In this document: in pieces, positions 1-7,200 of the stretch | Layout: each line of letters opens with the position of its first letter | How positions within the stretch are numbered: the stretch's first letter is position 1 | Assembly: GCA_050262615.1 (NCBI GenBank) | Contig: JBLNEL010000132.1 | Span: 1 to 11,049 of the forward strand | Reading direction: 5' to 3' | DNA from: JAUZPB01 sp050262615 | Lineage (GTDB): Bacteria > Bacteroidota > Ignavibacteria > Ignavibacteriales > SURF-24 | DNA: 11,049 nt | The notes under the pieces: model-generated | The model's input: the letters and a program-made list of their open reading frames with translations, nothing else | What the model was told of the DNA's origin: nothing | Databases searched by the model: none | Translations under genes and position numbers: made by a program

Positions 1-1
1 C

Positions 2-2014
2 AGCAGAACAGTAATTAAAACTGACGACACCTATGGTTATGGGAAAGTAAACTTTGAGCTGACAAATGAAAATATTATAAGATATTTTAATGAACATAAA
101 AAGCCGCAGATAATAACCGGGTTTATTGCTTCAACTGCAAAAAATGAAACTATTACTATAGGCAGGGGCGGATCAGATTATACTGCTGCAATTTTCGGCG
201 CTGCCCTTGAAGCTGAGGAAATTGAAATATGGACGGATGTAGATGGAGTAATGACGGCTGATCCAAGAAAAGTAAAAAGAGCTTTTGCTCTGAAATCCAT
301 GACATATGAGGAAGCAATGGAAATGTCTCACTTCGGTGCCAAAGTTATTCATCCGCCTACAATGCAGCCGGCATTAAATAAAAAAATTCCAATTAGAATT
401 AAAAACACTTTTAATCCTGAATTTGCAGGGACTGTTATTGGAAAAAAGAACGGCTCTCATAACTTTTCTATTAAAGGTATTTCTTCAATTGATAACATTG
501 CTTTAATAAGAGTCCAGGGCAGCGGAATGGTAGGCGTCCCGGGCGTTGCTAATAGAATTTTTGGAGCTCTGGCAAACCGCAATATCAGCGTTTTCCTTAT
601 TACAATGGCTTCTTCAGAACATTCTCTGTGCCTTGCACTTCTGCCTAAGTTTGCAGCAAAGGCAAAGGAAATTATTGAAAAAGAACTTAAATTTGAGATC
701 CGGGATAAACTTGTTAGTGAAATTGTAATTGAAACTGACCTCTCAATTATTGCAGTCGTAGGAGAGAATATGCGAAATACTCCGGGTATTGCAGGAAAAG
801 TTTTCCAGGCACTGGGAAAAAATGGCGTTAATGTCGTTGCAATTGCCCAGGGCTCATCTGAACTTAATATTTCAGCCGTTATTGCTAAAGAGGACGAATC
901 AAAAGCACTCAACGCTCTTCATGATATATTCTTCCTGTCTGATCTGACAACTATAAACCTCTTTATGGTCGGAACAGGTTTAATCGGGCGTGAGCTAATT
1001 GAACAGGTAAAACAGCAAAGCCAGTACCTTGCACAGGAGCATTTCTTTGATGTAAGAGTAGTCGCTCTTGCAAATACAAGGAAAATGCTTTTTGACCCTA
1101 ATGGCATCTCCTTCTCTGATTGGCGTGAACAGCTTGAGAATTCTGAGGACAAAATGGACCTGGAGAAGTATATCGAAAAGATGGAATCATTAAATCTTCA
1201 GAACAGCTTGTTTATTGACTGTACATCAAGTGAAGAGATTGTATCCAAATACCTCGATATTCTTAACTCAAGTATTTCAATTGTAACTCCTAACAAAAAA
1301 GCAAACTCAAGACAGTATGAATACTTCGATAAACTTAAACATGCTGCACAGAATAATAACGTGAAGTTCCTTTATGAAACTAACGTTGGAGCAGGCTTGC
1401 CCGTCATAGGTACTCTGAATGACCTTATGGCAAGCGGAGATAAAATTCTTAAAATTGAGGGAGTACTTTCTGGAACCTTAAGTTATATTTTTAATACCTT
1501 CAGCGCTGATAAAACTTTCAGCCAGGTAGTAGTTGAAGCAAAAAAGAATGGATACACAGAACCTGATCCAAGAGAAGACCTGAACGGACTTGATGTGGCT
1601 AGAAAGATCCTGATCCTCTCAAGGGTCGCCGGATCAAAACTCGAACTCTCTGACATTGAAGTCGAAAATCTGGTGCCTGAGGAATTAAGAGGAATAAAAT
1701 CTATTGATGAGTTCTTACTTAAGCTGAAAGACTATGACGGCTTCTATGAAGAAAAGAAAAAAAATGCTGCAAAGAATGGCTGTGTTCTAAGATATATCGC
1801 AAAGTATGAAAATGCTCAGGCATGCATTTCACTTCAGGAAGTGGCCCCTGATCATCCGTTCTATAACCTTTCCGGCAGCGATAATATACTTTCATTTACT
1901 TCAATGAGGTACAAAAACCACCCGATGGTTATTAAAGGCCCCGGGGCCGGAGCTGCCGTTACGGCTGCAGGTGTTTTTGCTGATATTATAAGGATCGCAT
2001 ACTACTTAACTTAA
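2..2014 (+). CDS. thrA: Bifunctional aspartokinase/homoserine dehydrogenase, 5'-truncated by window edge
   Basis: Reading frame 2 is open from the left edge to a tandem TAA TAA at 2012-2017, giving 670 visible codons. ThrA proteins are about 815-820 residues, so roughly the first 145-150 are outside the window. The ATG at 251 is internal: the frame upstream encodes kinase sequence, including GRGGSDYTA (visible residues 54-62) and the WTDVDGVMTADPRK segment. Then come two ACT regulatory domains (about 164-233 and 247-311) and the homoserine dehydrogenase half. The latter has the GTGLIG nucleotide-binding loop (324-329), EGVLSGTLSYIFNTF, the family signature NGYTEPDPREDLNGLDVARK (516-535) and a C-terminal GPGAGAAVTAAGVFAD. 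The enzyme phosphorylates aspartate and later reduces aspartate semialdehyde to homoserine, the substrate for both ThrB and MetX here. ACT2 keeps the AIAQGSSE glutamine, but ACT1 has Met where plant and enteric relatives have Gln (codon 605-607). Only 23 bases separate it from thrB, so they are probably one operon. Confidence 0.97.
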   Translation, partial: SRTVIKTDDTYGYGKVNFELTNENIIRYFNEHKKPQIITGFIASTAKNETITIGRGGSDYTAAIFGAALEAEEIEIWTDVDGVMTADPRKVKRAFALKSMTYEEAMEMSHFGAKVIHPPTMQPALNKKIPIRIKNTFNPEFAGTVIGKKNGSHNFSIKGISSIDNIALIRVQGSGMVGVPGVANRIFGALANRNISVFLITMASSEHSLCLALLPKFAAKAKEIIEKELKFEIRDKLVSEIVIETDLSIIAVVGENMRNTPGIAGKVFQALGKNGVNVVAIAQGSSELNISAVIAKEDESKALNALHDIFFLSDLTTINLFMVGTGLIGRELIEQVKQQSQYLAQEHFFDVRVVALANTRKMLFDPNGISFSDWREQLENSEDKMDLEKYIEKMESLNLQNSLFIDCTSSEEIVSKYLDILNSSISIVTPNKKANSRQYEYFDKLKHAAQNNNVKFLYETNVGAGLPVIGTLNDLMASGDKILKIEGVLSGTLSYIFNTFSADKTFSQVVVEAKKNGYTEPDPREDLNGLDVARKILILSRVAGSKLELSDIEVENLVPEELRGIKSIDEFLLKLKDYDGFYEEKKKNAAKNGCVLRYIAKYENAQACISLQEVAPDHPFYNLSGSDNILSFTSMRYKNHPMVIKGPGAGAAVTAAGVFADIIRIAYYLT

Positions 2015-2037
2015 TAACAAATTTTACGGTTTTTCTT

Positions 2038-2967
2038 ATGGAAAAAGAGATCAGAGTTTTTGCACCTGCATCAGTTTCAAACGTAGCATGCGGATTTGAT
2101 GTAATGGGCTTCGCAATCGATAAGCCCGGTGATGAGGTGGTCTTAAGATTAAAAGAGTCGCCTGGTGTTGTAATTACAAAGATAACAGGTGACGGCGGAA
2201 AACTTCCGCTTGAAGCATCAAAGAATACAGCCGGCATGCCGGTAATTTCACTGCTTAAGCACTTGAATGTCGGCTGCGGCATCGAAATTGAAATTCACAA
2301 GAAAATGCCTTTGGGAAGCGGACTTGGCTCAAGCGCTGCAAGCGCTGTAGCTTCTGCTTTTGCATTAAATGAGCTTCTTGGGGCAGGATTGACGAAAAAG
2401 GAACTTCTCCCTTTTGCACTTGAAGGCGAGAAGATCGCAAGCGGAGCAATCCATGCCGATAATGTCGCTCCCTGCCTCTGGGGCGGATTTATACTCATAA
2501 GAGATTATAATCCGATTGATATAATTGAAATTCCTGTACCGGAAAACCTTTACTGTACAGTTATTCACCCAGAAATTGAAATAAAGACAAGCGAAGCAAG
2601 AAAAATTCTTCCTAAGGAAGTGCCGCTTAAGGATGCCATAACTCACTGGGGTAATACAGCAGGACTTGTTGCAGGTTTAATAAAAAGTGATTACGCATTA
2701 ATAGGAAGATCTCTTAAGGATGTTATTATTGAACCCGTAAGATCTGTTCTCATTCCCGGCTATGAGGAAATGAAAGCCGCGGCTTTATCCGGCGGAGCTT
2801 TGGGATGTAATATATCCGGCTCAGGACCATCACTATTTGCACTGTCAGATTCAGCACAAAAAGCTGAAGAGATAGGAAAACAAATGGCATCGGTGCTAAA
2901 AGTAATAAAACTTCCCTGCCAGGTCTATATCTCAAAGGTAAATAAATCAGGCCCGGTAATTTTATAG
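2038..2967 (+). CDS. thrB: Homoserine kinase (GHMP family)
   Basis: A complete protein of 309 residues, normal for the family. It phosphorylates homoserine with ATP to O-phosphohomoserine in the cytoplasm. The N-terminal segment PASVSNVACGFDVMGFA (10-26) is typical of ThrB. The GHMP kinase phosphate-binding loop PLGSGLGSSAAS is at 91-102, and the C-terminal motif GGALGCNISGSGPSLFAL is at 252-269. The start at 2038 is the only sensible one because the ThrB N-terminus begins at once. It lies 23 bases after thrA with no Shine-Dalgarno sequence upstream (T-rich spacer), so translation may depend on coupling to thrA or on an SD-independent route. It makes the substrate of ThrC encoded next. Confidence 0.97.
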   Translation: MEKEIRVFAPASVSNVACGFDVMGFAIDKPGDEVVLRLKESPGVVITKITGDGGKLPLEASKNTAGMPVISLLKHLNVGCGIEIEIHKKMPLGSGLGSSAASAVASAFALNELLGAGLTKKELLPFALEGEKIASGAIHADNVAPCLWGGFILIRDYNPIDIIEIPVPENLYCTVIHPEIEIKTSEARKILPKEVPLKDAITHWGNTAGLVAGLIKSDYALIGRSLKDVIIEPVRSVLIPGYEEMKAAALSGGALGCNISGSGPSLFALSDSAQKAEEIGKQMASVLKVIKLPCQVYISKVNKSGPVIL

Positions 2968-3003
2968 TCATTACTTTATAATTGCCTGATTTCTATGATT
3001 ATT

Positions 3004-3024
3004 TGCCACTCATCCGTGGTGGCA
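3004..3024. repeat. Hairpin in the thrB-thrC gap
   Basis: TGCCAC (3004-3009) is the exact reverse complement of GTGGCA (3019-3024), with a 9-base loop. Flanking att/gat bases can extend the stem to about 9 bp using one G-U pair. CCAC (3006-3009) can instead pair with GTGG (3016-3019). No T-run follows, so it is not an intrinsic terminator. It sits in a 110-base gap and resembles the TGCC/GGCA mini-palindromes at 8377-8468. It could be an mRNA stabiliser, a processing site or a member of a dispersed palindrome family. Confidence 0.4.
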
Positions 3025-3077
3025 GATTTAGTGAAAATTTTCTAAAAAGCAGTTTAACTAATAATTATTTTGAAAAT

Positions 3078-4379
3078 ATGAAACTTTACAGTACACGCGA
3101 TAGTAGAAATGTAGTAACTTTCAGAGAGGCAGTTGAAAAGGGCATCGCCCCCGATGGTGGACTTTTTGTCCCGGCTGAAATTCCGGTTTTTGAAAAAAGC
3201 TTCCTCAGGAAAATCGGCGATCTGGATCTTCAGCAGATAGCTTTTGAGGTAACAAGACTTTTCTTAAACGATGAAATACCTGAAAATGATATTGAAAATA
3301 TCATAAGATCGGCTATAACTTTTGATGCACCATTAAAAAAATTATCTAAAGGACTGGCTGTTCTGGAACTGTTCCATGGACCTACACTGGCCTTTAAGGA
3401 TTTCGGCGCTCGTTTTATGGCAAAAGTACTCTCTTATTTTCTTAAGGATGAAAACCGGAAAATTACAATACTCGTTGCCACTTCAGGAGATACCGGCAGC
3501 GCCGTGGCTAACGGATTCTATAATGTTGAAGGTATTAATGTTGTACTGTTATATCCATCTGGCAAGGTCAGTGAAATTCAGGAAAAACAGCTTACTACAC
3601 TTGATAATAATATTACTGCACTTGAAATAGATGGAACATTTGATGACTGCCAGCGGCTTGTAAAGCAGGCATTTGCAGACAGCCACCTGAATAAAAAACT
3701 GCAGCTAAGCTCTGCAAATTCAATAAATATCGGGAGACTTCTGCCGCAATCGTTTTATTATTTTAATGCATTTGCCAGGTCAGAAGAAAAGGACCTCCCC
3801 TTTATTGTTTCAGTCCCAAGTGGTAACTTTGGCAATCTGACTGCAGGACTTATTGCAAAGGAAATGGGTCTGCCGGTCAGCAGGTTCATTGCGGCAACGA
3901 ATGTTAACGATATTGTACCTAAATACCTGGAAACAGGTGTTTTTTCGCCAAGACCTTCTGTACAAACAATTTCTAACGCAATGGACGTAGGAAATCCGAG
4001 TAATTTCGACAGAATAATCTCAATTTATAAAAATGATTATAATTCCATAAAAAATTGTATCTTTGGAGCCTCATTTACTGATGAAGAAACAAAAAATGGA
4101 ATTAAAGAAATTTACGATCGCTTCGATTATCTAATCGACCCTCATGGCGCTGTTGGTTATTTGGCTTTAAAAAGATTTGCAAACGACGATTTTAATTATT
4201 ATAATTCGGTGATTCTTGAAACAGCACATCCGGCAAAGTTTATTGATACCATTGAAAACATCCTTGATATGAGGATAAAAATACCGGATTTGCTTAAGGA
4301 TTGCCTTTCAAAGACTAAACGTTCGGTTAAATTATCAAAAGATTATGCGGTACTTAGAGATTACTTATTTACTTTGTAA
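3078..4379 (+). CDS. thrC: Threonine synthase (PLP-dependent)
   Basis: Converts O-phosphohomoserine to threonine and phosphate, the last step of threonine synthesis. The frame is open further upstream to a TTG at 2982, but ThrC proteins normally begin near MKLYSTR, so the ATG at 3078 is preferred, giving 433 residues (E. coli 428). With this start the PLP lysine in HGPTLAFKDFGARF is residue 107, the same number as in E. coli, which supports the choice. Other motifs are ATSGDTGSAVANGF (the PLP phosphate region), SANSINIGRLLPQ, SVPSGNFGNLTAG and the C-terminal LETAHPAKF. As for thrB, no Shine-Dalgarno sequence precedes the start. It is third in the thrABC set, 110 bases after thrB. Confidence 0.95.
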   Translation: MKLYSTRDSRNVVTFREAVEKGIAPDGGLFVPAEIPVFEKSFLRKIGDLDLQQIAFEVTRLFLNDEIPENDIENIIRSAITFDAPLKKLSKGLAVLELFHGPTLAFKDFGARFMAKVLSYFLKDENRKITILVATSGDTGSAVANGFYNVEGINVVLLYPSGKVSEIQEKQLTTLDNNITALEIDGTFDDCQRLVKQAFADSHLNKKLQLSSANSINIGRLLPQSFYYFNAFARSEEKDLPFIVSVPSGNFGNLTAGLIAKEMGLPVSRFIAATNVNDIVPKYLETGVFSPRPSVQTISNAMDVGNPSNFDRIISIYKNDYNSIKNCIFGASFTDEETKNGIKEIYDRFDYLIDPHGAVGYLALKRFANDDFNYYNSVILETAHPAKFIDTIENILDMRIKIPDLLKDCLSKTKRSVKLSKDYAVLRDYLFTL

Positions 4380-4446
4380 TTAATAAGTTTGTGTTTAGAT
4401 TTCGTTCAGGTTTTTTTTTGTATAAAAACTACTTAACAGAAGGCTG

Positions 4447-5280
4447 ATGACAGAAGTTAATAATAAAATTGCAATTCTCGGCGGTGGAAATATCGGATTG
4501 TCTATAGCAGATGGACTTACCAGGTCTAATACTTTTAAGGCTGAGGAAATAACGGTAACACGCAGAAGAATTGAACTCCTTTCCGGTTTTTTGAATAAAG
4601 GATTTAATATCGGTTCAAATAACCGCCTGGCTGTGCAGCTTGCTGATATTATTATTATCGCTGTCCTGCCCCAACAACTCGATCAGCTTCTGGATGAGAT
4701 AAAAGATGAAATCGATGAAAAAAGACACATAATTATTTCTGTCGTCTCTGGAGCTACAATTGACCAGATAAAAAGCAAACTGGCTAAAAATGTTCCTGTT
4801 GTCCGCGCTATGCCTAATACGGCTATTGCTATCGGAGAGTCAATGACCTGCCTTTCAGCCTCCGGCGATGTGCACGATGAAGTAGTTGCAATTGCAAAGA
4901 AAATTTTTGATTCTGTTGGCAAAACTCTCGTAATAGAAGAATCCCTTATGGTTCCGGCCACTGCTCTCTGCGCCTGCGGTATTGCATTCTTTTTGCGTGC
5001 AATCAGAGCTGCTTCACAGGGCGGAATTGAAATTGGCTTCCATGCTGAGGATGCATTGCTTATGGCTGCACAGACAGCTAAGGGCGCCGCTTCCCTGCTT
5101 GTCAGCGCTGAGAATCATCCTGAAAAAGAAGTAGATAAGGTTACTACCCCAATGGGCTGCACTATCTCCGGACTTAACCAGATGGAACATAATGGCTTTA
5201 GTTCAGCCTTAATTAAAGGTATTGTAACTTCGGCTGAAAAAGCCGCAAAACTTTATTCTCCAAAAAAAGATAACAAATAA
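4447..5280 (+). CDS. proC: Pyrroline-5-carboxylate reductase
   Basis: A 277-residue protein, normal for ProC, which reduces 1-pyrroline-5-carboxylate to proline with NAD(P)H as a cytoplasmic oligomer. The N-terminal Rossmann loop GGGNIG is at residues 12-17. The VRAMPNTAIAIGESMT segment lies in the middle. The C-terminal family signature is around 229-250 (VDKVTTPMGCTISGLNQME), giving the helical dimerisation and substrate region. AGAAGG at 4438-4443 may serve as a ribosome binding site, though only 3 bases separate it from the ATG. The 67-base gap after thrC has a long T-run and a TATAAA at 4421 but no clear -35 box, so proC may be read from thrABC. It is metabolically unrelated to its neighbours except as amino-acid synthesis. 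The metYX promoter starts 11 bases after its stop. Confidence 0.96.
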   Translation: MTEVNNKIAILGGGNIGLSIADGLTRSNTFKAEEITVTRRRIELLSGFLNKGFNIGSNNRLAVQLADIIIIAVLPQQLDQLLDEIKDEIDEKRHIIISVVSGATIDQIKSKLAKNVPVVRAMPNTAIAIGESMTCLSASGDVHDEVVAIAKKIFDSVGKTLVIEESLMVPATALCACGIAFFLRAIRAASQGGIEIGFHAEDALLMAAQTAKGAASLLVSAENHPEKEVDKVTTPMGCTISGLNQMEHNGFSSALIKGIVTSAEKAAKLYSPKKDNK

Positions 5281-5290
5281 AAAGTTTATC

Positions 5291-5319
5291 TTGACAAGCT
5301 GGATTAATTATTTTATCTT
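5291..5319 (+). promoter_or_regulatory. Promoter for met leader peptide/metYX
   Basis: TTGACA at 5291-5296 and TATCTT at 5314-5319 are separated by exactly 17 bases, a near-consensus primary-sigma promoter. The argC promoter at 8636-8664 has identical hexamers and spacing. The predicted transcription start is near 5326, only a few bases before the leader-peptide ATG at 5329. I see no other convincing promoter before the SAM riboswitch, so one transcript probably carries both control elements. Confidence 0.7.
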
Positions 5320-5328
5320 GCGAGTAAT

Positions 5329-5412
5329 ATGAAAACATTAATACTAAATATCACCTGTGAGCCAATTATGTGCATGTGGAATATGCGTATGCATAGCTAT
5401 GGAAGGGATTAA
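5329..5412 (+). CDS. Methionine-rich leader peptide (putative, 27 codons)
   Basis: A short ORF beginning MKTLILNIT and ending at TAA 5410-5412. It has five Met, counting the start, and two Cys among 27 residues. Codons 14-21 read M-C-M-W-N-M-R-M, so four of eight codons are AUG (5368, 5374, 5383, 5389). The predicted transcript starts about 3 bases before the ATG, so translation would be leaderless or nearly so; no Shine-Dalgarno sequence is present. The last codons overlap the antiterminator strand GGAAGGG at 5401-5407, and a T-tailed terminator follows. That layout matches ribosome-mediated attenuation as in trp or his leaders, here reading methionyl-tRNA supply before metYX. The ORF is short and the function is inferred from codon content, position and RNA structure. 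Confidence 0.65.
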   Translation: MKTLILNITCEPIMCMWNMRMHSYGRD

Positions 5413-5468
5413 CTTTTATATATAAAGTTTGTTTAAGCCCTTCCTGAGAAATCACGAAGGGCTTTTTT
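5401..5468 (+). terminator. Leader-peptide attenuator: antiterminator versus intrinsic terminator
   Basis: Terminator: AAGCCCTTC (5435-5443) pairs perfectly with GAAGGGCTT (5456-5464), 9 bp with a 12-base loop, followed by a T-run to 5468. Competing antiterminator: GGAAGGG (5401-5407) is the exact complement of CCCTTCC (5438-5444), 7 bp, enclosing a small AT hairpin AACTTT/AAAGTT (5411-5416/5424-5429). The first antiterminator strand lies at the end of the leader ORF. A ribosome at the stop codon would cover it and let the terminator form. A ribosome stalled at the Met codons 12-33 bases upstream would leave it free and prevent termination. The hairpin could alternatively serve only as the proC terminator, but that would not explain the paired GGAAGGG strand. 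Confidence 0.75.
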
Positions 5469-5510
5469 ATTATAATTTTTATCTATTATCGTTCTTAAAT
5501 ATTTATAACA

Positions 5511-5637
5511 TCTCTTATAGAGAAAGGTCGAGGGATCAGGCCCGTTGACACCTTAGCAACCGTTCCGGTTTTTACCGGGAGACAGGTGCTAAATCCTGCC
5601 CCGGCATAATTTAATATGCTGTGGGAAAGATGAGAGA
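5511..5637 (+). promoter_or_regulatory. SAM-I (S-box) riboswitch aptamer
   Basis: The conserved S-box core is readable. P1 is TCTCTTAT (5511-5518) with ATGAGAGA (5630-5637), including one G-U pair. GAGGGATCAGGCCCG and TTGACACCTTAGCAACC form P2 with its kink-turn and loop. P3 is CCGGT-tttt-ACCGG. The joining and P4 region has GGTGCTAAATCCTGCCC, a GCATA/TATGC tip and GGGAAAGATGAGAG on the 3' side. It binds S-adenosylmethionine, and bound ligand stabilises P1 and turns off downstream expression. It lies upstream of metY, as expected for methionine and sulfur genes, and about 45 bases after the leader-peptide terminator. Confidence 0.93.
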
Positions 5638-5693
5638 AGACACGTTTTATTATAAAACCTCTTCAATGTACTTTCCCGAAGAGGTTTTTTTTT
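5623..5693 (+). terminator. SAM-I expression platform: terminator and competing antiterminator
   Basis: Terminator: AAAACCTCTTC (5654-5664) pairs perfectly with GAAGAGGTTTT (5678-5688), 11 bp with a 13-base loop, then a T-run to 5693. A nested antiterminator can form instead. GGGAAAG (5623-5629) pairs with CTTTCCC (5671-5677), GAAGA (5636-5640) with TCTTC (5660-5664), and GTTTTA (5644-5649) with TAAAAC (5653-5658). The antiterminator uses the 3' strands of P4 and P1, so SAM binding should block it and release the terminator. This predicts metYX off at high SAM, by transcription termination. Confidence 0.88.
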
Positions 5694-5785
5694 GCTCCTC
5701 TTCATCTGCCGGTATAATATCTATAAGCGACAATTCAAAATTAAAAAACAACTAAAAACTTATACACTGAAAGGGAGCTAAAATT

Positions 5786-7120
5786 ATGAGTACGAATGGA
5801 AAGAAAAGAAATTTCAGATTTGAAACATTACAGCTGCACGCAGGACAGGAACCAGACCCAGTTACAAAATCAAGAGCAGTTCCTATTTATCAGACTTCTT
5901 CATATAATTTCGACAATGCTGACCATGCTGCTGATTTATTTGCACTGAATAAATTCGGCAATATTTATACACGCATTATGAACCCTACTACAGATGTCTT
6001 CGAAAAAAGAGTAGCTGCGCTAGAAGGCGGAGCCGCTGCTCTTGCTGTTGCATCAGGCCAGTCAGCTGCCACTCTTACGATTGCAACAATTGCTCAGGCA
6101 GGTGAAAATATTGTCTCAACTACTCTGCTTTATGGCGGGACTTATAACTTGTTTAAGGTAACCCTCCCAAGACTCGGCATTGACGTGAAATTTGTCGACA
6201 GCGATACTCCGGAGGAATTTGAAAAGTTAATTGATAACAAAACAAAAGCTCTTTACCTTGAGACAATTGGAAATCCAAAACTTAATATCCCGGACCTCGA
6301 ATCAATTGCAGCTGTGGCTCATAAACATGGGATTCCTCTGATAGTCGATAACACTTTCGGCGCGGCTGGTTATCTTTCAAGACCTATCGACCACGGCGCA
6401 GATATTGTCATTGAGTCAGCTACAAAATGGATCGGCGGACATGGAACTTCTATCGGAGGGGTTATAGTTGACTCAGGAAAATTCGACTGGGCTAACGGTA
6501 ACTTCCCTGTCTTTACTGAACCAAGCCCTGGCTATCATGGATTAAAATTTGCCGAGGTCTTCGGAAAGAACTCACCTTTCGGCAACATCGCCTTTATTAT
6601 CAGAGCAAGAGTAGAAAACCTGAGGGATTTGGGCCCATGCATAAGTCCTTTTAACTCATTCCTTCTGCTTCAGGGACTTGAAACTCTCTCACTAAGAATT
6701 GACCGCCATTCTGAAAATGCACTTAAACTTGCTAAGTGGCTCGAAAATGACAGCCGCGTTGAATGGGTCCTTTACCCTGGTCTTGAAAGTCATCCATATC
6801 ATGAAAATGCAAAGAAATATCTGCGCAACGGATTGTTTGGATCAATGCTCGCCTTCGGAGTAAAAGGCGGACTTGAGGCCGGAAAATCATTTGTAAATAA
6901 CGTTGAACTCTCAAGCCTTCTGGCTAATGTCGGAGATGCAAAAACTCTTGTCATTCACCCCTCATCAACTACTCATCAGCAGTTATCGGAAAAAGAACAG
7001 GCAGAGGCCGGTGTAACTACCGATATGATTAGAGTTTCAGTTGGACTTGAACATATTGATGATATAATTGAAGACTTTGACCATGCTCTGAATGCTGCTG
7101 TCGAAGCCGTAAAAGCATAA
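5786..7120 (+). CDS. metY: O-acetylhomoserine sulfhydrylase (PLP, Cys/Met metabolism family)
   Basis: A complete protein of 444 residues, the larger size typical of O-acetylhomoserine aminocarboxypropyltransferase rather than the roughly 380-400 residues of cystathionine synthases. It makes homocysteine from O-acetylhomoserine and sulfide in the cytoplasm. The N-terminus FETLQLHAGQEPDPVTKSRA and the segment YQTSSYNFDNADHAADLFAL are characteristic. The PLP lysine lies in ESATKWIGGHGT at residue 214 and the preceding DNTFGAAGYL holds the cofactor aspartate. Near the C-terminus are VGDAKTLVIHPSSTTH and RVSVGLEHIDDI. GGGAG at 5773-5777, 8 bases before the ATG, is a good ribosome binding site. It is controlled by the SAM-I riboswitch and probably the Met leader, and is followed by metX, which supplies its substrate. 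A side activity on other O-acyl substrates cannot be excluded. Confidence 0.95.
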   Translation: MSTNGKKRNFRFETLQLHAGQEPDPVTKSRAVPIYQTSSYNFDNADHAADLFALNKFGNIYTRIMNPTTDVFEKRVAALEGGAAALAVASGQSAATLTIATIAQAGENIVSTTLLYGGTYNLFKVTLPRLGIDVKFVDSDTPEEFEKLIDNKTKALYLETIGNPKLNIPDLESIAAVAHKHGIPLIVDNTFGAAGYLSRPIDHGADIVIESATKWIGGHGTSIGGVIVDSGKFDWANGNFPVFTEPSPGYHGLKFAEVFGKNSPFGNIAFIIRARVENLRDLGPCISPFNSFLLLQGLETLSLRIDRHSENALKLAKWLENDSRVEWVLYPGLESHPYHENAKKYLRNGLFGSMLAFGVKGGLEAGKSFVNNVELSSLLANVGDAKTLVIHPSSTTHQQLSEKEQAEAGVTTDMIRVSVGLEHIDDIIEDFDHALNAAVEAVKA

Positions 7121-7200
7121 ACCTTAAAACATATTGCAATAGAAGTATAAATGAATTTTGCCGCTTGTTTTATTAAAATAAAAAAATAAAAGATAAACAG

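Noticed and set aside
251..253. ATG as the start of thrA
   Set aside because: The frame is open upstream and encodes conserved aspartokinase sequence, including GRGGSDYTA, so this Met is internal.
457..912. Long minus-strand ORF inside thrA (151 codons), and other antisense or out-of-frame ORFs in thrA, thrB, proC, metY, metX and argJ
   Set aside because: They lie opposite or across strongly conserved genes, have low-complexity products and lack recognisable domains or start signals.
2982..3077. 32-residue N-terminal extension of ThrC from a TTG start
   Set aside because: The family begins at MKLYSTR, the PLP lysine falls at the usual residue 107 with the ATG at 3078, and the extension overlaps the intergenic hairpin.
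4380..4446. Promoter or leader before proC
   Set aside because: TATAAA at 4421 lacks a -35 box at proper spacing, there is no short ORF, and the T-run at 4411 is not preceded by a stable hairpin.
5504..5509. TATAAC just before the SAM-I aptamer as a separate riboswitch promoter
   Set aside because: The -35 position reads ATCTAT, and a start after it would fall inside P1 and destroy the aptamer.
5713..5718. TATAAT between the SAM-I terminator and metY as a secondary metY promoter
   Set aside because: No acceptable -35 hexamer at 16-18 bases; it would bypass both switches. Such hexamers are frequent in AT-rich spacers.
7121..7200. 12-codon ORF (ATG 7151) between metY and metX as a leader peptide
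   Set aside because: No promoter, no terminator and no enrichment for Met or Cys; composition is what an A-rich spacer gives by chance.
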